In this document: in pieces, positions 9,059-18,374 of the stretch
Layout of the letters: each line of letters begins with the position of its first letter
Position numbering within the stretch: the stretch's first letter is position 1
Origin: DUPQ01 sp964563155
Lineage (GTDB): Bacteria > Bacillota > Clostridia > DUPQ01
Reading direction: 5' to 3'
Length of the DNA: 64,000 nucleotides
NCBI GenBank assembly: GCA_964563155.1
Contig: CAZLVL010000012.1
Coordinates: forward strand, 1 to 64,000
Made by a program: the position numbers and the translations under genes
Notes under the pieces: model-generated
Seen by the model: the letters and a program-made list of their open reading frames with translations, nothing else
What the model was told of the DNA's origin: nothing
Database searches by the model: none

Positions 9059-10420
9059 TTATTCTAATATATCCGGTTCAAAACTCTTTTGTTTTTCTTC
9101 CCTTATTAATTTAACCATCTTCTTGCTTTTTGTCAAAACTAGAATCAGTAACAAAAAGTTGGTTGTAAGAAAGAGAAGCTGAAATTGGGGAACTTCAAAC
9201 ACGAAAAAAGCATTTACATTATTTTCTATAAATCCCTTTAAGAGCCCTCCTACCATAGGAGCAATAGCTATTATTGTAGCAATGGTTGCTGTATAAAAGC
9301 CATCATACAAGGACCGGTCTTCTTGGGGAATTATTGCATACTTCTTTGTAAACAAGGTTATTGAAAAAAATGGTCCAGTAATTGAGGCAGTTATATTAAC
9401 AATTATGGTCATAATGTATCTGGTTGTCATACCGGTAAATCCCCACATGAGAGAATCCACAAAGTAGGCTATAAAACAAAAGATTAATAAAAGGTCTGTG
9501 TTGTACTTATCCACCACCTTACCTATAAAGGGATACCATATAAACTGTAAAAGAACGTTTAAAATGGCAGCAAGGGATAAAAAGGTATATGAAAGACCTA
9601 AGTAATTTAATTGATAAAGTATGTTGTAGGACATGGCTATATACCAAATGAAATAAAAGGTGGAAACAAAGGTCATAAAACCCATAAATTCCTTATTCTT
9701 AATGGGAACTAAAAAGACATCCTTAAACTTAATCTTATTTCTAACCTTTTTAACCTCTGGCTCATGAATCTTGTAAAAGGAAAAGCTCTCTAGCCACATC
9801 ATTATCCAAGACAAGGAAAAGACAATTAAAATAGCTATATATTGGTCTTTTGATGAGTCTATAAAAGAAGATATGATTATTGGAATTAAAAAATGGGCAA
9901 TTAAAGAGATCTTATTACGGACACTCATGTAACGGCCCCTTATTTTTACATCAATTAAATCCACAAACCAACTATTAATAGCAATAGCCATAAAGTTATT
10001 CAAGGCATAGGCTATTAGTGACATAGCAATCATGGTATAAGATGCCAGGGGGCCAGAGTATACCAGGGGGACCCAAGCAGTTAAAACCAAGAGGGTCTTT
10101 ATAATTGTGTTTGATATTAAGATAAATCTTTTTCTACTTCGAATCCTTTGCATTAGATAACCTGCAAAGATGGTTAGCATACCTGCTACCGTCCCTAAAA
10201 TTGGGATATAGCCTATTAAGACCTCAGGTGCATTTACCTTATTAAAAAGACCAGTAAGATAGGTAGCCCCTGTCATAAGAGCAAAGACCGTACCTATAAA
10301 TCCTTGATTTATAAACCAATCTCTATCTTTTTTCCCAGGAAGAGTTAATAGCCTAGTGTCGTTGCCATATAGTAAAACAGTGAAAAATTTCTTTAAGGAG
10401 TCTTTTAACTTTCTTTGCAT
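9059..10420 (-). CDS. MFS transporter
   Basis: The protein has 453 residues and about 12 hydrophobic helices, with a basic loop (RIRSRKR) after the second or third helix as in the major facilitator superfamily. Another basic patch, DVKIRGRYMSVRNK near residues 155-168, resembles the loop seen in bacterial MFS proteins next to carbohydrate or peptide genes. Substrate is unknown. It lies directly after the methionine aminopeptidase (1-base gap) and before the M42 peptidase, so the three are probably cotranscribed. That context hints at peptides or amino acids, but this is weak evidence. Confidence 0.8.
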   Translation of the reverse strand: MQRKLKDSLKKFFTVLLYGNDTRLLTLPGKKDRDWFINQGFIGTVFALMTGATYLTGLFNKVNAPEVLIGYIPILGTVAGMLTIFAGYLMQRIRSRKRFILISNTIIKTLLVLTAWVPLVYSGPLASYTMIAMSLIAYALNNFMAIAINSWFVDLIDVKIRGRYMSVRNKISLIAHFLIPIIISSFIDSSKDQYIAILIVFSLSWIMMWLESFSFYKIHEPEVKKVRNKIKFKDVFLVPIKNKEFMGFMTFVSTFYFIWYIAMSYNILYQLNYLGLSYTFLSLAAILNVLLQFIWYPFIGKVVDKYNTDLLLIFCFIAYFVDSLMWGFTGMTTRYIMTIIVNITASITGPFFSITLFTKKYAIIPQEDRSLYDGFYTATIATIIAIAPMVGGLLKGFIENNVNAFFVFEVPQFQLLFLTTNFLLLILVLTKSKKMVKLIREEKQKSFEPDILE

Positions 10421-10421
10421 A

Positions 10422-11177
10422 CTAGAACTCCTGTAGGGTTAATATTTCAGGACCATTAGCACCTATTGCAATAGTATGCTCGTACTGTGCTGACAGTGAC
10501 CCATCACGGGTATAGGCTGTCCAACCATTAACTTGATCCACATACAGCTCATGGCCTCCTTCGTTTATCATAGGTTCTATAGTGAAAACCATTCCCTCTC
10601 TTATTCGCATCCCCCTACCCTTTTGCCCATAATGCAAAATGGCTGGGTCTTCATGCATATCCATTCCGATACCATGACCAGTAAATTCTCTAACAACTGA
10701 ATATCCATTTTTTTCAGCATGGCTTTGTATATGATATCCAATATCTCCCAATCTATTACCATCTATAGCTTGTAAGATACCTAAATCTAAGCAAGTTTTT
10801 GTAACTTCCATAAGTTTTTTTGCTTCAAGACTAATTTTGCCAACAGCATAACACCAGGCAGAATCTCCCATCCAGCCATCTTTTTCCGCTACCATATCTA
10901 CCTTTATAATGTCTCCCTCTTTTAAGATATATCCTGAGGGCATGCCATGACAAATCTCATCATTTACAGAGGTACAAGAAGCATAAGGATAACCTTGATA
11001 GCCCTTTTGTGCGCAACGGGCACCATGAGAGCTGATAAACTCTTCTACAAATCTGTCAATATCCATGGTGGAAATACCAGGTTTTATAAAATCTCTTAAA
11101 TTCTCATGACAGGCGGCAACTATTTTGCCCGCCTCTTTTATTTTACTTATCTGGGCCTTGGTTCTTATATTAGTCAT
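10422..11177 (-). CDS. map: Type I methionine aminopeptidase
   Basis: At 251 residues this is the normal length for a bacterial type I enzyme that removes the initiator methionine in the cytosol. The metal ligands are all visible: Asp in KVDMVAEKDG, Asp in GWMGDSAW, His in FTGHGIG, Glu in TIEPMI and Glu near the end in QYEHTIAI. The substrate His in CHGMPSG is also present. Many clostridia carry a map copy in the ribosomal protein cluster; this one is in a peptidase/transporter group, so it may be a second, dispensable copy. That cannot be settled from this window. Confidence 0.93.
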   Translation of the reverse strand: MTNIRTKAQISKIKEAGKIVAACHENLRDFIKPGISTMDIDRFVEEFISSHGARCAQKGYQGYPYASCTSVNDEICHGMPSGYILKEGDIIKVDMVAEKDGWMGDSAWCYAVGKISLEAKKLMEVTKTCLDLGILQAIDGNRLGDIGYHIQSHAEKNGYSVVREFTGHGIGMDMHEDPAILHYGQKGRGMRIREGMVFTIEPMINEGGHELYVDQVNGWTAYTRDGSLSAQYEHTIAIGANGPEILTLQEF

Positions 11178-11208
11178 AGGGCTTCCTTTTAATTTTAATG
11201 AAAATATA

Positions 11209-12333
11209 TCATTGTCCCACTTTTATATCAAGCAGTGTACTGTCATTAATAAAGAAATAACTAAAATGCATGGTTTTATTTAGAGTCTTTAATCTATCTA
11301 TAAGAGGTTGAATGGGCATGTCCACTATAAAAACCAACAATTGGTCTGCATCTTCTGTAAGAGGATAAAAGATTTTGTCATAAAAATCAATTTCATCAAG
11401 AACAGCTTGGCCAGTTATTTCATAATAAAAGCTATCATATCCCTTACTATCATAAAAATCATAGTGATCATAGAAGACATGGCTTTTTCTTAAGTAGTCT
11501 AAAGGCACATTGAAATAACCATAAAAATTATAATCATCATCAAAGGCTGTATCATTAAAGGTTGCATCCACAAAGGTCCACTTACCATCAATTTCAACTA
11601 TATTCCAAGTATGGGCTTCTCCGTCCACCTCTCCATTTACTTTAAAGCTCTTTAAGCCTACCATATTGGACAACATGTAAAAGGCATCTGTGTAGCCTTG
11701 ACAATTTGCAAGTCCAGTAATAAGAGAATAAGCACCGGTTATATTATCCTCATCATCTTGTCCTAGAGCTTCATTTGAGTATTCTAATCTATCAATTATA
11801 TAGTCATGAATAATAAGTTCTTTTTCAAAGTCAGACATTCCTTCTTTTACATTTGTTTCAACAAAATTCTTGGCTATATTGTACAGTTCTCTTTCTTTGT
11901 AGTTTAAAAGAGAACTATCTTTAGTCCTATAAGCATAATAGACATTATCTCCAGCATAATAATTCATTTCATAAAGAGCATACAGATTTCCATTACTTCC
12001 AGATAAAAGGGTTCTTTTTATGCCCTTCAAAGAATAAGTGCCTAGCTCTTCTACATCTGCTAGATCTTCTTCTAAGCTTACTCTTAAAAATATGGTGAAA
12101 TATCTTTTTGCTAGACTTTCTTCAAAGTACTTGTAAAACTCATCTTTGCTCCCAATATAACGAGCATCATTAATGCTCAATTGATCAATCTGCCAGTTTT
12201 TAGAGTAGGGGTTAAAGACATAGTCACTTTGAATACTCTTGGTGTATTGGGTGTTCATAACAACACAGGCTGATAAAAGCATTACAGCAACAATGGTTAG
12301 TATTAGAAGTAGCTTTTTGTAGGACCTGTACAT
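11209..12333 (-). CDS. Transglutaminase-like lipoprotein
   Basis: The protein has 374 residues from the ATG at 12333 (AGGTG upstream); the open frame reaches 12372 but lacks a better site. The N-terminus is a lipoprotein signal: basic residues, a hydrophobic helix, then LLSAC. The transglutaminase core has Cys in ANCQGYTDAFY, His in GEAHTWNIVEIDG and Asp in FVDATFND, the classic triad spacing. Such clostridial surface proteins may cross-link or hydrolyse protein substrates at the wall; the actual reaction is unknown. It is the upstream gene of the map-MFS-M42 run, 31 bases before map, and is divergent from the PfkB kinase. Confidence 0.85.
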   Translation of the reverse strand: MYRSYKKLLLILTIVAVMLLSACVVMNTQYTKSIQSDYVFNPYSKNWQIDQLSINDARYIGSKDEFYKYFEESLAKRYFTIFLRVSLEEDLADVEELGTYSLKGIKRTLLSGSNGNLYALYEMNYYAGDNVYYAYRTKDSSLLNYKERELYNIAKNFVETNVKEGMSDFEKELIIHDYIIDRLEYSNEALGQDDEDNITGAYSLITGLANCQGYTDAFYMLSNMVGLKSFKVNGEVDGEAHTWNIVEIDGKWTFVDATFNDTAFDDDYNFYGYFNVPLDYLRKSHVFYDHYDFYDSKGYDSFYYEITGQAVLDEIDFYDKIFYPLTEDADQLLVFIVDMPIQPLIDRLKTLNKTMHFSYFFINDSTLLDIKVGQ

Positions 12334-12588
12334 CTTTTTACACCTGCTTACACAAAAGTATATAAGCTCCACTTATACACCTACATTTTATCACAAGTTT
12401 AGAAAAGTTATTGCAAGTTACCCTATTTCTTTGAATAATATACAAAAAAATGATGTAAAAAGCTTAAAATAAAGAAAGAAGCAAATATCATAGTCCCCAT
12501 TAATAGGTATGAAAGAAGCAGCTTCTTGTTATATAATATTAGTGATTGGATAAATAAAACAATACTAATAATATATGGAGGTATTTTG

Positions 12589-13659
12589 ATGAAGTTAAAA
12601 GAAAACTGTAAGTATGACATTATGGCAGTTACAAGTATGGGGGTAAGGATTACACCAGTAAATCGCCAGCCAGTTAATGTTAGCAATCTATATGAAATGC
12701 AGGCTACCAGTGCAGAAAGTAATGTTCTTAATGTATCTTCTGCTCTTGGTCTAAAAGCTAAGGTTTTAACCAAGTTTGTTAAGGACAGCCCTATTGCCCT
12801 TTATATAAAAGGTGAATTAAGAAAAAGAAACATTGAATTTGAAGGTAAAGATGTAGACCAAGAAGGTCCTTGGGGATACAGACACCAGTTCAATATAGCA
12901 GATAGTGGTTATGGAGTAAGAGGACCTAGGGTTCTTAATGATAGGGCTGGAGAGGTGGGAAGAACAATTAAAGCTTCAGACTTTGATTTAGATAGAATAT
13001 TTAAAGATGAAGGATGTAGAATTCTTCATATTTCAGGCCTAATAGCAGCCCTTTCTGAAGATACAGCCCAAGCTTGTCTTGCAATTGCTAAAAAAGCAAA
13101 AGAACATGGCACAGCTATTTCTTTTGATTTAAATTACAGGGAGTCCTTTTGGAAGGATCGTAAACAAGAACTAGGATTAGTCTTTAAAGAAATTGCCTCC
13201 ATCTCTGATGTTTTAATAGGAAATGAAGAAGATTATCAATTAGCCCTAGGCATTGATGGTCCAAAAGGCGGAGGACATGAAGTGTCCAAAATTGATGGTT
13301 TTAAAGAAATGGTTACAAGAGTATCCAAGGCTTATCCTGAAGCTAAGGTCTTTGCCAACACCTTAAGACAGGTCAACAGTGCTAACAATCACCTTTGGGG
13401 AGCTCTTTTGTATGCACAAGACAAGTGGCATGCTGTAGAGCCTAGAGAAATTGAGGTTCTAGACAGAATAGGTGGAGGAGATGGCTTTGTAGGAGGCCTA
13501 TTATATGGTCTGCTAAAACAATGGCCTTATGAAAACTGCTTAAACTTTGCTTGGGCCAGTGGAGCCTTTGCAACAACAGTACTAACAGACTATGGTCAAC
13601 CAGATAATGAGGATGTTATTTGGAGTATTTATGAAGGAAATGCCAGAGTAAAAAGATAA
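12589..13659 (+). CDS. PfkB family sugar kinase (KdgK-like)
   Basis: The product is 356 residues from the ATG at 12589, preceded by GGAGG. It has the ribokinase/PfkB fold: an N-terminal sugar-binding part, FDLNYRESFWKD near 182-193 and LIGNEEDYQLALG near 210, as in 2-keto-3-deoxygluconate kinases. The C-terminal signature reads RIGGGDGFVGGLLYG and contains the catalytic Asp; the usual GAGD is GGGD here. It likely phosphorylates KDG or a related sugar acid in the cytosol. The matching KDPG aldolase is not adjacent. It is a monocistronic plus-strand gene ended by a terminator. Confidence 0.85.
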   Translation: MKLKENCKYDIMAVTSMGVRITPVNRQPVNVSNLYEMQATSAESNVLNVSSALGLKAKVLTKFVKDSPIALYIKGELRKRNIEFEGKDVDQEGPWGYRHQFNIADSGYGVRGPRVLNDRAGEVGRTIKASDFDLDRIFKDEGCRILHISGLIAALSEDTAQACLAIAKKAKEHGTAISFDLNYRESFWKDRKQELGLVFKEIASISDVLIGNEEDYQLALGIDGPKGGGHEVSKIDGFKEMVTRVSKAYPEAKVFANTLRQVNSANNHLWGALLYAQDKWHAVEPREIEVLDRIGGGDGFVGGLLYGLLKQWPYENCLNFAWASGAFATTVLTDYGQPDNEDVIWSIYEGNARVKR

Positions 13660-13683
13660 AAAAAGAATATTTTTTGAAAAATA

Positions 13684-13720
13684 AAAAGGCTATATATTAA
13701 AAATATAATGGCCTTTTTTT
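13684..13720. terminator. Bidirectional terminator
   Basis: AAAAAGGC and GCCTTTTTTT flank an AT-rich stem (TATATATT...ATATAAT), with T-tracts on both sides. It sits between the convergent PfkB kinase and antitoxin-like gene and can serve both. Confidence 0.75.
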
Positions 13721-13746
13721 ATTATTACAATTATAGAACCTTTTTT

Positions 13747-13947
13747 CTATTTCTTCATTTGGGCAACTTTTTCTCTTAAAAGATTAAGTTCTTCTGCCAT
13801 TTCGAAATATTTATCAACTTTCATAATAACTAATTCAGCATAACCGTTTCTAGTTATAATAATAGGTTCTTTTTCTTTTGAGCACATTTCTAAAGTTTTT
13901 TTAGAGTCCCTTAGAACAGCTATAGGTACTATTTTGGGTATCTTCAT
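13747..13947 (-). CDS. Phd/YefM-type antitoxin-like protein
   Basis: The protein has 66 residues with the Phd/YefM pattern: an N-terminal strand and VPIAVLRDSKKTLEMC helix, then EKEPIIITRNGYAELVIMKVDKYFEM, ending in a charged helix. Such proteins bind DNA and neutralise a RelE- or Doc-type toxin. GGGAGG is upstream. No toxin-sized ORF lies on either side (gaps of 87 bases to the PfkB gene and 140 bases to gcvPB), so it is an orphan or a stand-alone regulator. Some clostridia carry such single genes. Confidence 0.75.
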   Translation of the reverse strand: MKIPKIVPIAVLRDSKKTLEMCSKEKEPIIITRNGYAELVIMKVDKYFEMAEELNLLREKVAQMKK

Positions 13948-14087
13948 CTTACGCCCTCCCTTATTAGTATGCTATCCTAAATAGAACATAATATCAATAT
14001 ACTTTTCTAAATAATACCCATATTTTGTAATTATTGTCAAAAATATTGTCTTAAATAACACACAATATTTAACTTTTTCTTAAAAAA

Positions 14088-15527
14088 CTATTCCTTCTCC
14101 CACTTTAAAATAGGCTTTCTAGCTGCTCCTACCTCATCTAGTCTTCTTACATAGGTGGTGTAGGGGGCATTTCTAACCATTTCACCATCTTCTTCTGCTT
14201 CTTTTGCTATCTTTTTCATAACCTCAATAAAGCCATCCAAGGTCTCCTTGGTTTCGGTTTCTGTAGGTTCAATCATCATGCTTTCACTTACTATGTTAGG
14301 AAAATATATGGTAGGTGGATGATAGCCATAGTCAAGAAGCCTTTTTGCCATATCCAAGGTACTTACATTATGCTTATCCTTTTGCCAGTCTCCAGATAGA
14401 ACAAACTCGTGCATACAAAATCTATCAAAAGGAATTAAGAAGCTATCTCTAAGACCAGCTAAGATGTAGTTGGCATTTAACACTGCAGTCTGGCTTGCCT
14501 TTTTAAGGCCATCAGGTCCCATGGTCAAAATGTATGAAAGAGCTCTAATATAGACTAGGAAGTTTCCATAAAAGGTTCTAACTCTTCCAATAGATAGGGG
14601 TCTATCATAGTCTAAGAAATATTTATCATCTTTTTTAGAAATAACTGGCTTGGGCAAGAAGGGTACTAATTTTTCAATAACACAAATTGGACCAGCTCCA
14701 GGGCCACCACCACCGTGGGGTGTAGACATGGTTTTGTGTAAATTAAAGTGAACCACATCAAAGCCCATATCAAAGGGTCTAGCAATACCCATAATGGCAT
14801 TAAGGTTTGCTCCATCGTAATAGAGTAGACCTCCCTTGTCATGAACGATTTTTGCCATTTCCACAATGTTCTTCTCAAAAAGTCCTAAGGTATTGGGGTT
14901 GGTTAGCATTAGACCTGCTACTTCTTCATCCATTAATTCTCTAAGAGCATCAATATCTACTAAACCTTCATCATCCGACTTAACTTCAACCACATCAAAA
15001 CCTGCTGTGACAGCAGAGGCTGGATTGGTTCCATGAGCTGAGTCAGGAATAATCATCTTGGTTCTTTTAAAATCTTTTCTATTGTCATGGTAGGCCTTAA
15101 TTATCATAATACCTGCCATTTCACCATGGGCTCCCGCTGCTGGTTGCAAAGAGGCTCCTGGCATTCCAGTAATCTCACAAAGTAACTCTTGTAATTGATA
15201 GGCGGCAGCTAAGGCTCCTTGGGTTTGAGAACTATCCTGATAAGGATGCAGAGCACTAAAGCCCTTTAGTCTAGCAACATCCTCATTTATCTTAGGATTA
15301 TACTTCATGGTACAAGAACCTAAGGGATAAAATCCTTGGTCAACCCCATAGTTTAACTTTGAGATATTGGTAAAGTGCCTTATTATATCAATCTCTGAAA
15401 CCTCAGGTAAATCCAATTCTTCTTTTCTTAAATATTTATCTTCTACCTTATGCTCTTTAACTTGGCTTTTGGGTAGAGAGAAGGCCTTATTACCTTCTTT
15501 TGAATAATCAAATATTAGCTTAGTCAT
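14088..15527 (-). CDS. gcvPB: Glycine dehydrogenase (decarboxylating) subunit 2
   Basis: This is the PLP-carrying beta subunit of the split P-protein, 479 residues from the ATG at 15527. The open frame begins at a GTG three codons earlier, but GGTAGGTG is better spaced for the ATG. The PLP lysine is in HFNLHKTMSTPHGGGGPG near residue 265, and SAHGTNPASA near 165 is also diagnostic. With GcvPA it decarboxylates glycine and loads the aminomethyl group onto lipoyl-GcvH. It overlaps gcvPA by 8 bases and is the last gene of the gcv operon. The next 140 bases contain no gene. Confidence 0.96.
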   Translation of the reverse strand: MTKLIFDYSKEGNKAFSLPKSQVKEHKVEDKYLRKEELDLPEVSEIDIIRHFTNISKLNYGVDQGFYPLGSCTMKYNPKINEDVARLKGFSALHPYQDSSQTQGALAAAYQLQELLCEITGMPGASLQPAAGAHGEMAGIMIIKAYHDNRKDFKRTKMIIPDSAHGTNPASAVTAGFDVVEVKSDDEGLVDIDALRELMDEEVAGLMLTNPNTLGLFEKNIVEMAKIVHDKGGLLYYDGANLNAIMGIARPFDMGFDVVHFNLHKTMSTPHGGGGPGAGPICVIEKLVPFLPKPVISKKDDKYFLDYDRPLSIGRVRTFYGNFLVYIRALSYILTMGPDGLKKASQTAVLNANYILAGLRDSFLIPFDRFCMHEFVLSGDWQKDKHNVSTLDMAKRLLDYGYHPPTIYFPNIVSESMMIEPTETETKETLDGFIEVMKKIAKEAEEDGEMVRNAPYTTYVRRLDEVGAARKPILKWEKE

Positions 15528-16824
15528 TGTATTCACCTACCCTCTTTAAAAATTCATCCATATCTTCTTTTGTTCTTTTCTCAGTAAGAGCTATGAGCCA
15601 ACCTTTTTTCGTATTTAGTCCACCAATAATCTTATGTTCAAAAAGATGTTTATTTAGCTTATCTAAATCTAAATCTGTCTTAAGAGTAAACTCATTAAAG
15701 AAAGGAGCATCAGAAACTTTTTGGAACTTACCAGTCTTTAAAAGGCCTTCATAGAGGTAATGGGCATTGTCCATACTTCTTTGGGCTACTTCTTTTAAGC
15801 CTTCTTTACCAGTGATACTTAAGTATATGGTGGCCATAAGGGCGCATAGGGCTTGATTTGAGCAAATGTTGGAGGTTGCCTTGTCTCTTCTAATGTGTTG
15901 CTCTCTAGCTTGCAAGGTTAAAACATAGGCTGTTTTTCCTTCCACATCTACAGTCTTTCCTACAATTCTTCCAGGTATTCTTCTCATAAGCTCTTTTGTG
16001 CAAGCGAAAAATCCTAGATAAGGTCCTCCAAAACCTAAGGGAAGACCTAGGGGTTGCCCTTCTCCTACTACAAAATCTGCACCAAATTCAGATGGAGCTT
16101 TTAAAAGGGCTAGGGCCATAGGATTAGCTGAAACTATTAATTTAGCTCCCTTATCCTTTACATATTTCCCTATTTGGTCCATATCATAGATATCTCCATA
16201 AAAAGAAGGATACTGAACACAAACAGCAGCTGTAGAAGAAAGATCCTTATTAAACAAATCCTCTACATCAAGCTTTTCATACTTAATATTTCTAAACTTT
16301 AAATAGGTTGCCACAGTCTCTTCATATTCAGGATGAAAATCTCCTAAAAGCAAGATATCTTCCCTATTTCTAACCAAAGATGAAGCTATAACACAAGCTT
16401 CAGCCAAGGATGAAGAGCCATCATACATAGATGCATTAGCAACATCCATTCCGGTCAACTTACATATCATAGTTTGGAATTGAAAAATCCCAGCTAGGGT
16501 ACCTTGGCTAATTTCTGGCTGATAGGGAGTATAGGCTGTAAAAAACTCCTGCCTTGAAATCATATGTCCAATAACTGAAGGAATATAGTGGTCATAAGCT
16601 CCAGCACCTAAATAGCAGGCATATTGTTCTGTGTTAGCATTTTTTTCTGCTAAACCCTGCATGTACTTTATTAATTCCATTTCAGACATGGCAGGTGGAA
16701 TATTTAAGGGCCTATTTAACCGAACTTCCTGTGGAATATCCGAAAACAGATGGTCTATGTCTCTTGCCTTACACTTTTCGAGCATCAATTTCCGGTCATC
16801 ATCGGTTACCGGTATGTATCTCAT
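15520..16824 (-). CDS. gcvPA: Glycine dehydrogenase (decarboxylating) subunit 1
   Basis: This is the alpha subunit of the heterotetrameric P-protein, 434 residues, near the usual length of about 450. Conserved segments include RYIPVTDDDRKLML at the start, LGAGAYDHYIPSVI, TPYQPEISQGTLAGIFQFQT and TLQAREQHIRRDKATSNICSNQAL. It lacks the PLP lysine, as expected for this half. It directly abuts gcvH (stop at 16825) and overlaps gcvPB, giving strict coupling. The split PA/PB arrangement is typical of Clostridia and Bacilli. Confidence 0.96.
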   Translation of the reverse strand: MRYIPVTDDDRKLMLEKCKARDIDHLFSDIPQEVRLNRPLNIPPAMSEMELIKYMQGLAEKNANTEQYACYLGAGAYDHYIPSVIGHMISRQEFFTAYTPYQPEISQGTLAGIFQFQTMICKLTGMDVANASMYDGSSSLAEACVIASSLVRNREDILLLGDFHPEYEETVATYLKFRNIKYEKLDVEDLFNKDLSSTAAVCVQYPSFYGDIYDMDQIGKYVKDKGAKLIVSANPMALALLKAPSEFGADFVVGEGQPLGLPLGFGGPYLGFFACTKELMRRIPGRIVGKTVDVEGKTAYVLTLQAREQHIRRDKATSNICSNQALCALMATIYLSITGKEGLKEVAQRSMDNAHYLYEGLLKTGKFQKVSDAPFFNEFTLKTDLDLDKLNKHLFEHKIIGGLNTKKGWLIALTEKRTKEDMDEFLKRVGEYND

Positions 16825-17193
16825 CTAAACTTCCTCACTTTCGAGGAAATCGTTATATTCTTCCTCGGTCATAAGGTCATCAAGTTCAGAATCGTCATCT
16901 AAGATAACTTTTGCAAGATAAGTTTCATAGGGGTTTTCGTTTAAAAGCTCAGGACTATCTTCTAGTTCAGGATTTCCTTCAACTACAGTTCCATCAAGAG
17001 GCATATAAACTTCTGCTGCTGTTTTAACCGACTCAATAGTGCAAAGAACATCTCCTTTGCTTAAAACTGCATCCTGTTCAGCTGCTTCCACATAAACTAT
17101 ATCTCCAAGTTGATCTTGTGCATAATCAGTAATACCGATATATGCAAATTTTCCGTCTTTTCTAATCCATTCATGATCTTTTGTAAATTTCAT
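16825..17193 (-). CDS. gcvH: Glycine cleavage system H protein
   Basis: At 122 residues this is the lipoyl carrier of the glycine cleavage complex. The lipoylation lysine is in ESVKTAAEVYMP near residue 57, in the normal position. It shuttles aminomethyl groups between the P and T proteins. AAGGAG lies 8 bases before the ATG. The lipoamide dehydrogenase (L protein) and a lipoate ligase are not in the window. Confidence 0.96.
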   Translation of the reverse strand: MKFTKDHEWIRKDGKFAYIGITDYAQDQLGDIVYVEAAEQDAVLSKGDVLCTIESVKTAAEVYMPLDGTVVEGNPELEDSPELLNENPYETYLAKVILDDDSELDDLMTEEEYNDFLESEEV

Positions 17194-17214
17194 ACCTAAC
17201 TCCTTGCTATTTTT

Positions 17215-18303
17215 CTATTTTTTGTATTTTTTATTATAAAACGGTTTTTTCACCGTTACAGCCTTTAATTTCTTGTTTCTGACCTCTACAAAAAGGTTTT
17301 GTCCTGATTTTGCATATGAAGCATCCACTAAAGCTAAAGCACAGGTCTTGTCTAAAGAGGGACAAAAACTTCCACTTGTTACATAACCTACCTTTTGGTC
17401 ATCTTCATTATACACTTCATAACCAGTTCTTGGCACTCCTCTATCTATCATTTCTAGTCCTGCCAAGGCTTTTTTATCATCACTTTCTAAAATACTTTCT
17501 AAGGCCTTTTTCCCTATAAAGTCTTTTTTATCCATTTTAACAAAAAACTTCAACCCAGCTGAAAGAGGATCAATATCCTTAGATAGTTCATTGCCATATA
17601 AAGGCAAGGCACTTTCAAATCTCAAGGTATCTCTAGCACCTAAGCCACAGGGTTTAGCACTTGCATCTAAAAGGCTCATAAAGACCTTTTCAATGTCCTC
17701 TGCCTTAGTATATATCTCAAAGCCATCTTCCCCTGTATAACCGTTTCTAGATACCATAGCTTTTACACCACAAACACTAACATCTTCTACAAAGGTGAAA
17801 AAGCCCATTTTATCCAAATCTAAGTCAGTAAACTTTTGAAGAATTTCTACTGCTTTTGGTCCTTGAAAGGCCACAACCCCCATAGTTCCTGATAGGTTTT
17901 CTACTTTTACATCAAAGCCTTGCTTGTTTTTGTTAATCCATTCAAAATCCTTATCTGTGTTAGAGGCATTTGTTATGAGCATAAGCTTATCTGAGTTAAT
18001 CTTATACACTAAAATATCATCTACACAGCCCCCATCTTCATAGCACATGGGCGAGTACATAATACGATTATCAGCAACCGCTTCTATGTCATTTGTAAGT
18101 AGGTAATTTATGAAAGAAGAAGCATCTTTTCCGGTAATAGTAACTTGACCCATATGGGATACATCAAATATCCCTGCATGGTCTCGAACAGCATTGTGCT
18201 CTTCAATGATGGAAGTGTATTGAATGGGCATATAAAACCCACCAAAGTCTACCATCCTTGCCTTTAAGGATTGGTGTAGGGAAGTTAAAGGTGTCCTTTT
18301 CAT
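17215..18303 (-). CDS. gcvT: Glycine cleavage system T protein (aminomethyltransferase)
   Basis: The protein has 362 residues. It transfers the methylene from aminomethyl-GcvH to tetrahydrofolate, releasing ammonia. The N-terminal MVDFGGFYMPIQYTSI and IFDVSHMGQVTITG segments carry the catalytic-loop Asp of the family; RNGYTGEDGFEI and LGARDTLRFES follow. It is the first gcv gene and lies 71 bases downstream of a URO-D family gene on the same strand. I looked for a glycine riboswitch upstream of gcvT and of the URO-D gene and saw none. Confidence 0.96.
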   Translation of the reverse strand: MKRTPLTSLHQSLKARMVDFGGFYMPIQYTSIIEEHNAVRDHAGIFDVSHMGQVTITGKDASSFINYLLTNDIEAVADNRIMYSPMCYEDGGCVDDILVYKINSDKLMLITNASNTDKDFEWINKNKQGFDVKVENLSGTMGVVAFQGPKAVEILQKFTDLDLDKMGFFTFVEDVSVCGVKAMVSRNGYTGEDGFEIYTKAEDIEKVFMSLLDASAKPCGLGARDTLRFESALPLYGNELSKDIDPLSAGLKFFVKMDKKDFIGKKALESILESDDKKALAGLEMIDRGVPRTGYEVYNEDDQKVGYVTSGSFCPSLDKTCALALVDASYAKSGQNLFVEVRNKKLKAVTVKKPFYNKKYKK

Positions 18304-18374
18304 CTGTTATCTCTCCTAGAATATATATTTATAATATGTATCACCCCACTACTTGTCAATGTGGTAATCATTCA

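Noticed and set aside
12423..12773. Minus-strand ORF of 116 residues with hydrophobic stretches
   Set aside because: It overlaps the start of the well-supported PfkB kinase on the other strand, has no ribosome site and no recognisable family; hydrophobicity comes from AT-rich antisense sequence.
13660..14087. Toxin partner for the Phd-like antitoxin
   Set aside because: I checked both flanks; no ORF of 60 or more residues with a start and ribosome site is present.
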